From NCBI RefSeq assembly GCF_018457175.1, contig NZ_JAGFNU010000012.1, positions 1 through 64,000 on the forward strand: 64,000 nt of DNA, read 5' to 3'. The DNA is from Pseudohalocynthiibacter aestuariivivens. Lineage in GTDB: Bacteria; Pseudomonadota; Alphaproteobacteria; Rhodobacterales; Rhodobacteraceae. The notes below the pieces were generated by a model that was not told where the DNA came from, searched no databases, and was given only the letters and a program-made list of their open reading frames with translations. The first letter of the stretch is position 1. Every line of letters starts with the position of its first letter. Of this stretch, positions 17,876-27,077 are shown one piece after another. The position numbers were made by a program, and so were the translations under genes.

Positions 17876-18559
17876 ATGCGTGCACCAATAAGTCTTGTAA
17901 TTCCGACGCTGAATGCCGAACCAGTGCTTGGTGTGACACTTGCGTCACTGATTGAAGGGATTTCAGCGGGACTCATCCGTGAGCTCGTGGTGACCGATGG
18001 GGGCTCGTCAGATGAAACCTTGCTCATCGCCCGTGAAGCGGGTGCCGAGATCATTAAAGGAGCGGCGGGGCGCGGCGGGCAGTTGCGTCGTGGTGCCGAC
18101 GCGGCCAAAGGTGAGTGGTTGCTGTTTTTGCATGCGGACACCCAGCTTTCCGCCGGGTGGTCAGAGATTGTCCAAGAACATATAAAGGCGCACACCGGAC
18201 CAGCCTCTTTCCAGTTGCAGTTTGATACAACGGGTGTGATGGCGTGGTTTGTTGCGGGATGGGCCAATTTCCGAACACGGTTTTTTGGATTGCCGTATGG
18301 CGATCAGGCGCTTCTGATCAGGCGCGAAGATTATGACGCCGTTGGCGGCTATCTTGATATCCCTCTCATGGAAGACGTGGCTCTTGTCCGTGCTTTGCCA
18401 CAGCGGGTCAGAATCTTGCCAGCGACGGCCAAAACCGGAGCGTCGCGTTACAAGGCCGAGGGGTGGTTGCGGCGTGGTGCGCGCAACCTAATTGTTTTGA
18501 CCCGATATTTTCTCGGTGTAGACCCCGAAAAATTATCGCAATCTTACAACCGCCGTTAG
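17876..18559 (+). CDS. Family 2 glycosyltransferase (TIGR04283-type)
   Basis: GT-A fold glycosyltransferase of 227 residues. The donor-binding start is SLVIPTLNAE, with VVTDGGSSDETL in the first nucleotide-binding strand, LLFLHADTQL as the DxD-like metal motif (HAD), and MEDVALVRAL near the catalytic region. The pattern RGRGxQ (here AAGRGGQLRRGADAA) and length fit the TIGR04283 group, named for its link to selenodomain or arsenosugar genes. No such partner gene is present nearby, so the acceptor is unknown. No membrane segment is evident. AAGGAAAG supports the ATG at 17876. Confidence 0.85.
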   Translation: MRAPISLVIPTLNAEPVLGVTLASLIEGISAGLIRELVVTDGGSSDETLLIAREAGAEIIKGAAGRGGQLRRGADAAKGEWLLFLHADTQLSAGWSEIVQEHIKAHTGPASFQLQFDTTGVMAWFVAGWANFRTRFFGLPYGDQALLIRREDYDAVGGYLDIPLMEDVALVRALPQRVRILPATAKTGASRYKAEGWLRRGARNLIVLTRYFLGVDPEKLSQSYNRR

Positions 18560-18575
18560 GAACATCCGGACGTCT

Positions 18576-20357
18576 TTAGTTGGTTTCAGATTTCACTTGC
18601 AATGCATAGAGGTCAGCATAAATGCCGCCACGACCTAAAAGCTCATTATGTGTGCCTTCGTCAACAACACGACCACTATCCATTACAACGATCTTGTCCG
18701 CGGATTGAATGGTTGAAAGGCGATGCGCAATCACCAATGTGGTGCGCCCCTTGCTTAAACGGTCAAGTGCTTCCTGAACAGCGGCTTCGGATTGTGCATC
18801 CAGTGCCGATGTTGCCTCATCCAGCAACAAGACAGGCGCATCACGCAGCAACGCCCGTGCAATGGCAACGCGCTGGCGTTGACCGCCAGATAAGTTCGAA
18901 CCGCGTGGTCCCGCGTGTGTTTCCAAACCTTCAGGTAGGTTAGACAGAAAATCAGAAACATGCGCAGCGTCGAGTGCGGTTTTAAGCGTATCTTCGGGTA
19001 CGTTTTGTTGGCCAAGCAAAATGTTTTCACGGATTGTTTCGTCAAACAGCAGCGTTTCTTGCGAAACAACAGAAAAATGTGCGCGCAAATCGTCAAGGGT
19101 AAAACCGCTGATCGCCTGCCCACCAAGTGTAACCTGACCAGACTGTGGCTCCACCAGACGGGTCAGGACATTGAAGATGGTGCTTTTTCCGGCACCTGAT
19201 GCGCCAATCAGCGCTGTTGTTTTTCCCGCTTCAGCGATGAAGCTCGCGCCATTCAATGCTGGCAGATCACCATAGGAAAGGTGGACATCTTCAAGGCGAA
19301 GTTCGGTATTGCCGGGCCTGATCTCTGCAGTTGAATGCGTTGGTTGCAGGATCGAAGGTTTTTCATCAAACAAACGATAGAGTCGTTCCAGGCTGGTTGC
19401 CGCGACCTGCCATGTTCCGGCAATACCGCCTAGCCTGCGCAACGGTTGAAAGGTCAGCGACATCGCTGTGAAAAAGCTCATGAACTGACCAACAGATTTT
19501 TCGCCGGAAATGATATCTGCGCCGCCAATAACGAGAACACAAAAGAAACCAAGCCCCGTGACAATATCAACCAGGGACGGGATCATTGCGCGGCTCGCTT
19601 CGGTTTTGACTGCGGCCAGAACGATCCTGTCAACGATCCTTTCAAATCGTTCCATCTGGTAGCTTTCCATCTGGTTCAGTTTGATCGGATTTATACCGTG
19701 AAAAACTTCATCCAGACGGGTGGATCTCAGGCTGGCCTGTTCGCGCATATGCTGTGTTTTGCGGCGGATGTATCGTTGCAAAATACCAACAGGCAGGATC
19801 AGCAAAGGTACCGAGATAACTGCAACCAAGGTCCACAACCAGTCTATCGAGAGTGCGACAGCAAACAGCCATGCAAGTGAGAAGAAATCGCGGCCAATGC
19901 CTGAAATTACAACGGCCCAGACACCCTGAACAGCCAATGTGTCGCCCTGCACCCGCTCCATCAACGCCCCGGGCGAGTTTTTGTGAAAGAACCCGCTGTC
20001 CAGACTAAGCAGGTGGCGTAACAATTCGGTTTGCATTTCGGTCGAAGATTTTTGCGACACGCGGGCAAGCACAGTTTTCTTGATCAGATCGGTAGAGCCG
20101 CGCACCGCAAACAGGCCAAAAATGATCCCCCCGATCCACCAGACCGCATCTGCATCTCCGCCAATAAAGACCACATCGAAAAGTGGCTCCAGCATCTTCG
20201 CGAGCAATGCAAGGGTGCTACCTTCGACAATCATTAGAAACAGCGCAAGCACCAGCCAGTACTTGTGCTTGACCAGATAATCCCGCCACAGCCGCGAAAA
20301 TAACCGGCGTGAGGTGTAGGCCTGAGTGTCGGTGGATGTTTTGGGGGTAACGGTCAC
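18576..20357 (-). CDS. ABC exporter, fused permease and ATPase (MsbA-like)
   Basis: A 593-residue half-transporter that would work as a homodimer in the inner membrane. Residues about 35-320 form the six-helix exporter domain. From about 350 comes the ATPase, with Walker A LIGASGAGKSTIFNVL, the signature LSGGQRQRVAIARALL, Walker B VLLLDEATSALD and the switch VIAHRLSTI. It resembles lipid A/lipid flippases and multidrug exporters, but the substrate cannot be read from the sequence. It is convergent with the glycosyltransferase and divergent from the class V aminotransferase. Confidence 0.9.
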   Translation of the reverse strand: MTVTPKTSTDTQAYTSRRLFSRLWRDYLVKHKYWLVLALFLMIVEGSTLALLAKMLEPLFDVVFIGGDADAVWWIGGIIFGLFAVRGSTDLIKKTVLARVSQKSSTEMQTELLRHLLSLDSGFFHKNSPGALMERVQGDTLAVQGVWAVVISGIGRDFFSLAWLFAVALSIDWLWTLVAVISVPLLILPVGILQRYIRRKTQHMREQASLRSTRLDEVFHGINPIKLNQMESYQMERFERIVDRIVLAAVKTEASRAMIPSLVDIVTGLGFFCVLVIGGADIISGEKSVGQFMSFFTAMSLTFQPLRRLGGIAGTWQVAATSLERLYRLFDEKPSILQPTHSTAEIRPGNTELRLEDVHLSYGDLPALNGASFIAEAGKTTALIGASGAGKSTIFNVLTRLVEPQSGQVTLGGQAISGFTLDDLRAHFSVVSQETLLFDETIRENILLGQQNVPEDTLKTALDAAHVSDFLSNLPEGLETHAGPRGSNLSGGQRQRVAIARALLRDAPVLLLDEATSALDAQSEAAVQEALDRLSKGRTTLVIAHRLSTIQSADKIVVMDSGRVVDEGTHNELLGRGGIYADLYALQVKSETN

Positions 20358-20489
20358 GGGCTGCCTGTTCTTCCGACCTTTGCCCAGAAGGTCTAGCCCG
20401 ATCCGTCAAAGCACGCAAGCGGACAGGCCCAATTGACGATTGCTACCTTGGCACATAGGTCTTTGGAAACTGAATCTGGAATTTCAAAA

Positions 20490-21689
20490 ATGACTCTCTC
20501 GAATGGACGCCATATTATTGCAGCTCCCGGCCCGTCTATTATGCCGGATCGTGTTTTACAGGCGATGCATCGTGCGGCGCCGAACATATATAGCGGCCCA
20601 CTTTTAGAGATGGTGGATGGTTTGATTCCCGATCTGAAAACTCTTGCAGGGACCCACCACAAAGCAGCCATTTATATCGCCAATGGACATGGAGCTTGGG
20701 AGGCGGCGCTGGCCAACATAGTCGCCCCGGGGGATAAGGTTTTAGCGCCCGCCACGGGCAGGTTTGGCTTTGGCTGGGGCGAAGTTGCGAGCGCCTTGGG
20801 TGCCGAGGTGGAAATGATCGACTTTGGCAAATCAGACGCAATGAAGACTGATCAGATAGCCGAGGTGTTGCGGGCGGACAAGGCACATAAGATCAAGGCG
20901 GTTCTGGGTACCCATGTCGATACCTCCACATCGATCAAGAACGATATCCCAGCACTGCGTCGTGCGATCGACGCGGCGGGGCACCCTGCTTTGCTTATGG
21001 TCGATTGCATCGCGTCTATGGGATGCGACCGGTTTGAAATGGATGCATGGGGCGTCGATGTCGCCGTTACAGCCAGCCAAAAGGGGTTGATGACTCCACC
21101 GGGGTTGGGATTCGTCTTCTTTAATGAAAAAGCGGCGGAGAAACGCGCGAGCTTGCCCGCTGTTTCGCCATACTGGGATTGGGTGCCGCGCGCCAACCCG
21201 GAAATGTTTTATCAATATTTTCAGGGCACTGCGCCAACGCATCATCTTTTTGGGTTGCGCGAGGCGTTAACGATGATCCTGCATGAAGAGGGGTTAGAGG
21301 CTGTTTTGGATCGCCATGCCGTTTTGGCCCGCGCGGTCTGGGCAGCCTTTGACGTCTGGGCGCAATCAGGCCCGGCAAAAATGAACGTGAGCAATCCGGC
21401 AGAGCGAAGTAATGCCGTTACAGCGGTACACATCGGGGCGCCAGACGGCACCGCACTGCGGGACTACCTTTCTGGAAATCTTGGCGTGACGCTTGGAATT
21501 GGGTTGGGTATGGCCCCCCCGGGTGACCCAAGCTGGCACGGGTATTTCCGTGTCGGTCATATGGGGCATGTGAACGCGCATATGATTTTGGGAACACTAG
21601 GGGCGATTGAAGCTGGGATGAAACACCTTGGTATCGCTCACGGCGACGGGGGGCTCGCAGCTGCCGCAAAGATATGCAGTGGTAAGTGA
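20490..21689 (+). CDS. Class V aminotransferase (alanine/serine-glyoxylate type)
   Basis: PLP enzyme of about 399 residues in the alanine-glyoxylate/serine-glyoxylate aminotransferase family. The N-terminus AAPGPSIMPDRVLQAMHR and NGHGAWEAALANI match the family. The cofactor lysine is in TASQKGLMTPPG, preceded by LLMVDCIASMGC with the PLP-pyridine aspartate. Conserved residues at the end include FRVGHMGHVN. The ATG at 20490 fits the family N-terminus, whereas the upstream TTG at 20433 would add 19 unrelated residues. The amino donor is uncertain. Confidence 0.85.
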   Translation: MTLSNGRHIIAAPGPSIMPDRVLQAMHRAAPNIYSGPLLEMVDGLIPDLKTLAGTHHKAAIYIANGHGAWEAALANIVAPGDKVLAPATGRFGFGWGEVASALGAEVEMIDFGKSDAMKTDQIAEVLRADKAHKIKAVLGTHVDTSTSIKNDIPALRRAIDAAGHPALLMVDCIASMGCDRFEMDAWGVDVAVTASQKGLMTPPGLGFVFFNEKAAEKRASLPAVSPYWDWVPRANPEMFYQYFQGTAPTHHLFGLREALTMILHEEGLEAVLDRHAVLARAVWAAFDVWAQSGPAKMNVSNPAERSNAVTAVHIGAPDGTALRDYLSGNLGVTLGIGLGMAPPGDPSWHGYFRVGHMGHVNAHMILGTLGAIEAGMKHLGIAHGDGGLAAAAKICSGK

Positions 21690-21692
21690 GAC

Positions 21693-21860
21693 TTAGCTGC
21701 CGAGGTTAATTCCGATATTCAGAAACGCAGAAAGTGTCAGAGCGGGAATCATCCCGTAGGCGGCCCAAATTGCGATCAGGGCTGAAAACAGAAAAACAAA
21801 CAAGCTCACCAAAAATGGATTGGTGAAGTCTTCTACAGGTGTGACTGGTCTGTTGTGCAT
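21693..21860 (-). CDS. Small single-span membrane protein
   Basis: A 55-residue product. After a polar N-terminus (MHNRPVTPVEDFTNPF) comes one hydrophobic segment of about 20 residues (LVSLFVFLFSALIAIWAAYG), then a second weaker hydrophobic tail. The frame stays open upstream to 21935, but that start lies inside the upstream aminotransferase gene's 3' end, and the MHNRP start places charges before the membrane span. No function is known to me. It lies downstream of the HisC-like gene on the same strand, so co-transcription is likely. Confidence 0.6.
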   Translation of the reverse strand: MHNRPVTPVEDFTNPFLVSLFVFLFSALIAIWAAYGMIPALTLSAFLNIGINLGS

Positions 21861-21927
21861 GACATGTCCGGGGCTGGCTAATGTAAGTCTACTGCACCCG
21901 GGAATATTTTTCAAAGTCACGATCGTG

Positions 21928-23034
21928 TTAGCCACGCGCCTCTGTCAGTGCCTTTGGCAATAAAGCCTCAAAAGCGTCCAAATCATCCGGCCTGCCTGCG
22001 GATACGCGGATGCACCTGTCTTGGGGTGCCACAAAGGGCATGCGCACGAAAATACCTTGTGAAACAAGCGCGCTTAATACGCGTTTTGCAAAGGTGCCGT
22101 CCTGACCACAATCGATTGCAACAAAGTTGGTGGCAGAGGGCAGGGCAGCCAAACCGTTTTGGGCTGCAATCTGGCTTATGCGTTCGCGTCCGTCTGCGAC
22201 GTTGCGGCATGTCTGTTCAAGGTAAGCCTGATCTGCCAGCGCCGCCAATGCACCCGCCTGGGCTGCGCGGTTCATGCCAAAATGATTGCGAACCTTGTTG
22301 AAGGCCGCAATGATCTCTGGTGATCCAACGGCATACCCAACGCGCGCACCTGCCATTCCGTAAGCCTTTGAAAAGGTGCGCATACGGATCACTCTGCTGT
22401 CCGTCACATCCCATGCAGGTGCAACACCATCTTCCGCAAGCTCGACATAGGCTTCGTCCAGCACCAGCAAACTGCCTGCGGGGACCCTTTCAATCGCGCT
22501 TTGGATGGTTTTGGCGCTATGCCAACTGCCCATCGGGTTGTCCGGATTGGCAAGATAGATCAACTTGGCCCCAACCACTGCGGCTCTTGCAACCAACGCT
22601 TCCGGGTCTTCATGATCACCCCTGTAGGGAACGGTCACCAGCGCACCGCCAAAGCCAGCCACATGATAGTTGAACGTTGGATAAGCACCTTCAGACGTAA
22701 CAACCATGTCACCGGGTCCGACAAACAGCCGGACAAGATAGCCGAGCAATCCGTCAATGCCTTCACCCACCATGATGCATTCAGAAGGAATCCCGTGGTG
22801 TGCGGCAAGGGCCGCACGCAAGTCATAACTTTCCGGATCTGCATACATCCAGATTTCGGACGCCGCGCGTTCCATAGCCTTGATTGCGCTGGGCGAGGGG
22901 CCAAAAACATTTTCATTCGCGCCTAGCCGGGCGGCAAAGGTGCTGCCACGCGCGCGCTCCTGTGTTTCAGGGCCAACAAACGGCACTGTTGCTGGAAGGC
23001 TGGCGGCAAGCGGGGTTAGGCGTTTTTCTGTCAT
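21928..23034 (-). CDS. HisC-like pyridoxal-phosphate aminotransferase
   Basis: Fold-type I aminotransferase (368 residues) of the histidinol-phosphate aminotransferase group. Recognisable are LGANENVFGPSPSAI, the PLP-phosphate region VGEGIDGLLGYLVR, LIYLANPDNPMGS with the conserved Asn and Pro, LVLDEAYVE with the PLP aspartate, and RTFSKAYGMAGARVGY with the Schiff-base lysine. The real HisC is usually in a his operon. This stand-alone copy could act on aromatic amino acids or imidazole-acetol phosphate. It is followed by a small membrane-protein gene. Confidence 0.85.
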   Translation of the reverse strand: MTEKRLTPLAASLPATVPFVGPETQERARGSTFAARLGANENVFGPSPSAIKAMERAASEIWMYADPESYDLRAALAAHHGIPSECIMVGEGIDGLLGYLVRLFVGPGDMVVTSEGAYPTFNYHVAGFGGALVTVPYRGDHEDPEALVARAAVVGAKLIYLANPDNPMGSWHSAKTIQSAIERVPAGSLLVLDEAYVELAEDGVAPAWDVTDSRVIRMRTFSKAYGMAGARVGYAVGSPEIIAAFNKVRNHFGMNRAAQAGALAALADQAYLEQTCRNVADGRERISQIAAQNGLAALPSATNFVAIDCGQDGTFAKRVLSALVSQGIFVRMPFVAPQDRCIRVSAGRPDDLDAFEALLPKALTEARG

Positions 23035-23131
23035 ACGTGACGTAAACGTAAATATTGTGCTTGGGCAAGGGGTTGAAACGCGGTGAACAGCTGTTATTTG
23101 AGAATAGTTCGCAAATAAGGAACGATATCAC

Positions 23132-23293
23132 ATGAAGCTTTCACGGCGTAGCTTTTTGGTCAGTACCGCAGCAGCGGGTGCTATCCGCACACTTCCAACG
23201 CTTGCGACCCGTACGGGTGGTCGGCGCATTCTTACGCTGGTCTATGACAAATCCCTTGGGATGATGCGCGCAGTCGAGCGTCTGGTTCCCTAA
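23132..23293 (+). CDS. 53-residue peptide with Tat-like leader
   Basis: Short gene found by direct translation. The product begins MKLSRRSFLVSTAAAGAIRT, a twin-arginine motif S-R-R-x-F-L followed by an Ala-rich stretch. The rest (RRILTLVYDKSLGMMRAVER, then LVP) ends in a compact, conserved-looking tail. AAGGAACG lies about 9 bases before the ATG. The leader's hydrophobic part is short and contains an arginine, so export is doubtful. I have a weak impression of similar short proteins in other roseobacters, but no function is known. It sits between two minus-strand genes (aminotransferase and valS). Confidence 0.55.
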   Translation: MKLSRRSFLVSTAAAGAIRTLPTLATRTGGRRILTLVYDKSLGMMRAVERLVP

Positions 23294-23355
23294 AGGCACT
23301 GTTTTCAGCCAACTGCCATGCTGGTCCAGAAAACAGCCCCCAATTTAAACTCGAA

Positions 23356-26334
23356 TTAAGCCAGTTCTGCCAATCGTTCCAAAGCGGCATTGAGCTTTTC
23401 AACCTCTTCTTCGCCCTGTGCCAGACGCGTGCGGCTTTCGTTCACCACCTCTTCGGGCGCTGACGCAACGAATTTCGGGTTGTTCAGACGCCCCTTAAGA
23501 CCGCCAAGTTCCTTGGCCAGTTTTTCGAGCGATTTTTCGAGCCGCGCCTTTTCCTCACCCACATCAATGATATCGGCAAGCGGCAGCGCAAAGACCCCGC
23601 CATCAACTGCGATGGTGATGCAGCCTTTGGGCAGATCAGCGCGTTCTGTCAGGCTGTCGATGCGCGCCATTTTCTCGATCAGCGCCTCGTTGCGCGCCCA
23701 TGCCCCACGACCGAGGTCATCAAGCGCCTGCTGGATCATCGGAATTTTCAGGCCAGCCGGCACATGCATCTGCGCGCGGGCAGAGCGGATATCCTCAATG
23801 AGCCCGATCACCCAGTTCATTTCGCGGTCCGCGTTGGTGTCGACCAATTCTACGGCGGTGTATGTCGGCCAGTCTGCGTGAACCAGCATCTTGGCGCGGT
23901 TGCCGGAATTGCCCCAGAGTTCTTCGGTCACATACGGCATAATCGGGTGCAGCAGGATGTAACACTGGTCCAGCACCCAGCCCATGACGGCGCGGGTTTC
24001 TGTAAGGATTTCCTCGTCCTCGCTAAAGAACAGCGGCTTTGAAAGCTCGACATACCAGTCGCAGACCTTGCCCCAGACAAAGCTGTAAAGCGCGTTGGCG
24101 GCATCGTTGAACCTGTATGCAGACAGTGCAGCGTCCACCTCTTCACGCACCTTGGCGGTTTCACCGATGATCCAGCGGTTGACGGTTTGCTGAGCGGTTG
24201 GGATACCATCGGTCACTTCGCGCTCAAAAACACCGTTCATCTCGGCAAAGCGGGTTGCGTTCCAGAGCTTGGTGCCAAAGTTGCGGTAGCCTGCAATTCG
24301 CTGCGTCGAAAGCTTCAGGTCACGCCCCATGGCGGCCATTGCCGTCAGGGTAAAGCGCACCGCGTCAGCACCGTATTCGTCGATCAGTTCCAACGGGTCG
24401 AGCACGTTGCCGAGAGATTTCGACATCTTCTTGCCCTTTTCGTCGCGCACCAGCGCGTGGACATAGACGGTATCAAAAGGCTTTTGGCCAACAACGGCAT
24501 ATTGCATCATCATCATCCGGGCGACCCAGAAGAAAATGATGTCAAAGCCGGTGATCAACACATTGGTTGGAAAGTATTTTTCAAGCTCCGGAGTCTGCTC
24601 AGGCCAGCCAAGTGTACCGATGGGCCAGAGGCCGGAGGAAAACCATGTGTCGAGGACGTCTGGGTCGCGGTAGAGATGCACAATAGATTTGTTGGAAGTA
24701 TCGACTCCTTTATACTTAAAGTATTGGAGTGCCTCGGATAAATCGTCCAGAAAATATTCGAGTTCGGTCCCTTCGCAGATAAGAGATTGCTCGCCGAAAT
24801 GTTCGGTTGCCAAAGTTTGAACTTCTTCCCAAGAGCTTCCGCAAAATGCCTCACCTAATGAGTTCGTCTCTGGATCGTAGGCGTACCAAACCGGTATCTG
24901 ATGTCCCCACCAAAGCTGGCGGCTTATGCACCAGGGTTCGATGTTTTCCAGCCAGTGGAAATATACCTTGCGGTCGCTTTCCGGCAGGATTGTTGTTTCG
25001 CCAGACCGGACAGCATCTATCGCGGGCTGAACGATCTCGGCGGTATCAACGAACCACTGGTCGGTCAGCATTGGTTCGATCACGACTTTTGAGCGGTCGC
25101 CAAACGGCTGCATGATTGGCTTGTTCTCGACGTGCGGAACAGCCTCGCCCTCGTCATTCGTGACCATCACGGCCAGCCCTTCAGCGGTGATGTCTGCGAC
25201 AACGCGCTTGCGCGCCTCGAACCGGTCGAGGCTTCGATATTCGTCGGGCACCAGGTTCATCGCGGCGATTTTGCCTTCGTCGAAATCTTCTTCACCGCGC
25301 GCGATCCGTTGGGCAATGGCCGCTTCATCCGCATAAGGTTGCCCATCCGCTCGCATGTGGCCTTTGGTGTCCATCAGCGAATACATCGGGATGTTGCCGC
25401 GCTTGGCGACCTCGTAGTCGTTAAAGTCATGCGCGCCGGTGATCTTCACCGCACCTGAGCCAAAGTCCGGGTCCGGGTATTCATCGGTGATGATCGGGAT
25501 CAGGCGGCGGTGTTCTTTTGGCCCAACCGGAATTTCGCAGATTTTTCCAATAATTGACGTGTAACGTTCATCTGATGGATGAACTGCAACCGCGCCATCC
25601 CCAAGCATTGTTTCAGGGCGCGTTGTTGCGATAGAGATATAGTCACGCTTTTCTTGAAGCGTGATATTCCCGTCTTCGTCCTTTTCGACGTAGGTATAGG
25701 TCTCGCCCCCTGCCAGCGGGTATTTGAAGTGCCACATGTGGCCCGCGACTTCGATGTTTTCGACCTCAAGATCCGAAATCGCCGTTTCAAAATGCGGGTC
25801 CCAGTTCACAAGGCGTTTGCCGCGATAGATCAGGCCCTTGTTGTACATATCAACAAAGACCTTTAGCACCGCATCATGGAACCCTTCGTCCATGGTAAAC
25901 CGGTTACGGGACCAGTCGCAGGACGCGCCAAGGCGTTTTAGCTGGTTGATGATCGTGTCGCCGGATTCTTCTTTCCATTCCCAGACTTTTTCCAGAAAGG
26001 CATCGCGGCCCATTTCGCTACGTGATGGCTGTTGGGTTTCCGCCAGTTTGCGTTCCACAACCATTTGCGTCGCGATACCCGCGTGGTCCTGACCCGGTTG
26101 CCAAAGCGTGTCGAACCCCCGCATACGGTGCCAGCGCACCAGAATGTCCTGCAGCGTGTTGTTGAACGCGTGCCCCATGTGCAGGCTACCCGTCACATTG
26201 GGCGGCGGAATCATGATGCAGAAGGTTTCGGGCCGGGAGGCATTCGCCCCTGCCTCAAAGGCGCCTTCGTTTTCCCATTTTGCATAAAGCCGGGGTTCGG
26301 CCTCGGCTGCGTCAAAGGTTTTTTCCATGGCCAT
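23356..26334 (-). CDS. valS: Valyl-tRNA synthetase
   Basis: Class Ia synthetase of 992 residues that charges tRNA-Val and edits misactivated threonine. The catalytic HIGH-type motif is in [18 protein letters not shown], and the KMSKS loop is in [14 protein letters not shown]. The editing CP1 domain lies between, with [17 protein letters not shown]. The anticodon-binding helices follow, and a C-terminal coiled coil (about 920-992, [17 protein letters not shown]) ends the protein, as in other bacterial ValRS. The gene is complete, though a little longer than the E. coli enzyme. It is probably monocistronic. Confidence 0.98.
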   Translation of the reverse strand: MAMEKTFDAAEAEPRLYAKWENEGAFEAGANASRPETFCIMIPPPNVTGSLHMGHAFNNTLQDILVRWHRMRGFDTLWQPGQDHAGIATQMVVERKLAETQQPSRSEMGRDAFLEKVWEWKEESGDTIINQLKRLGASCDWSRNRFTMDEGFHDAVLKVFVDMYNKGLIYRGKRLVNWDPHFETAISDLEVENIEVAGHMWHFKYPLAGGETYTYVEKDEDGNITLQEKRDYISIATTRPETMLGDGAVAVHPSDERYTSIIGKICEIPVGPKEHRRLIPIITDEYPDPDFGSGAVKITGAHDFNDYEVAKRGNIPMYSLMDTKGHMRADGQPYADEAAIAQRIARGEEDFDEGKIAAMNLVPDEYRSLDRFEARKRVVADITAEGLAVMVTNDEGEAVPHVENKPIMQPFGDRSKVVIEPMLTDQWFVDTAEIVQPAIDAVRSGETTILPESDRKVYFHWLENIEPWCISRQLWWGHQIPVWYAYDPETNSLGEAFCGSSWEEVQTLATEHFGEQSLICEGTELEYFLDDLSEALQYFKYKGVDTSNKSIVHLYRDPDVLDTWFSSGLWPIGTLGWPEQTPELEKYFPTNVLITGFDIIFFWVARMMMMQYAVVGQKPFDTVYVHALVRDEKGKKMSKSLGNVLDPLELIDEYGADAVRFTLTAMAAMGRDLKLSTQRIAGYRNFGTKLWNATRFAEMNGVFEREVTDGIPTAQQTVNRWIIGETAKVREEVDAALSAYRFNDAANALYSFVWGKVCDWYVELSKPLFFSEDEEILTETRAVMGWVLDQCYILLHPIMPYVTEELWGNSGNRAKMLVHADWPTYTAVELVDTNADREMNWVIGLIEDIRSARAQMHVPAGLKIPMIQQALDDLGRGAWARNEALIEKMARIDSLTERADLPKGCITIAVDGGVFALPLADIIDVGEEKARLEKSLEKLAKELGGLKGRLNNPKFVASAPEEVVNESRTRLAQGEEEVEKLNAALERLAELA

Positions 26335-26457
26335 GGGGGTCTGGTTCCGCTCTCAATTCAGATTTCGCTCTGCCTTATCGAATGTACCCAGAAAGGGCAA
26401 CAGAGAGCAGCGCCCTGAACCGAGCGCGCAGAAATTGAATTCGAGTATTTTATGCTC

Positions 26458-27075
26458 TTATGCGCGTTCCGCAGCGCGCTTGGCGTTTTGCATGGGTTCA
26501 CGCACGTCCGGGCGAATGACATCAGGATCATAGGGTTTACGCGCAAAAACTTCCCGTACCATCGGGGCAAAGAATTCGATCGGTAGCGTGTCATATTCCG
26601 GATCAAAGCTTGATTGATCCCAGCGTTCGCAGAAATCAGCACAATCATTGAAATAAGGGTGCGCTTTATAGGTGTCGCGCTTGTCAGGGTTTCCGCCAAC
26701 GTGCTGCCCATAATAAAGCATCTGGAAATCACCGTGTTTTTCGACCACCCAGGCGCATTGTTCCCGCACGAATGGCCGCAGGATGGTCGCGGCGTATTCA
26801 TCGTGGTTATACGGCGCGTAGATGTCGCCAATGTCATGCAGCAACGCCGATACCACCCAACCCACATCGGCCCCATCGCGCCACGCACGTGTCGCGGATT
26901 GCACCGAATGACCTAATCGGGTGATTTTGTATCCTGAAAGCCCTTCGTCCAGTTCAACAAGTGCTTTCAAAAGTCGGTCAGCGGTGCCTTTTGTGTACTC
27001 AACCTCATGTTCGGTCAGAAAGTCATAGTCTTCCTTGTCGCCGTCTTTCATCTGGGTGAACTTGACCTTATCCAT
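26458..27075 (-). CDS. HD-domain protein, PhnZ/TmpB-like diiron oxygenase candidate
   Basis: A 205-residue HD-superfamily protein. Putative metal ligands are His56 (RLGHSVQ), His80-Asp81 (ALLHDIGD), His91 (YNHDEYA) and His114 (VVEKHGDF). This compact HD layout occurs both in phosphohydrolases and in mixed-valent diiron oxygenases such as PhnZ, TmpB and myo-inositol oxygenase. The gene starts two bases after the PhyH-family gene ends, echoing the known phnY-phnZ pairs, in which a PhyH hydroxylase makes a hydroxyphosphonate that PhnZ cleaves. Function as an oxygenase is therefore inferred from context, not shown. Confidence 0.65.
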   Translation of the reverse strand: MDKVKFTQMKDGDKEDYDFLTEHEVEYTKGTADRLLKALVELDEGLSGYKITRLGHSVQSATRAWRDGADVGWVVSALLHDIGDIYAPYNHDEYAATILRPFVREQCAWVVEKHGDFQMLYYGQHVGGNPDKRDTYKAHPYFNDCADFCERWDQSSFDPEYDTLPIEFFAPMVREVFARKPYDPDVIRPDVREPMQNAKRAAERA

Positions 27076-27077
27076 CT

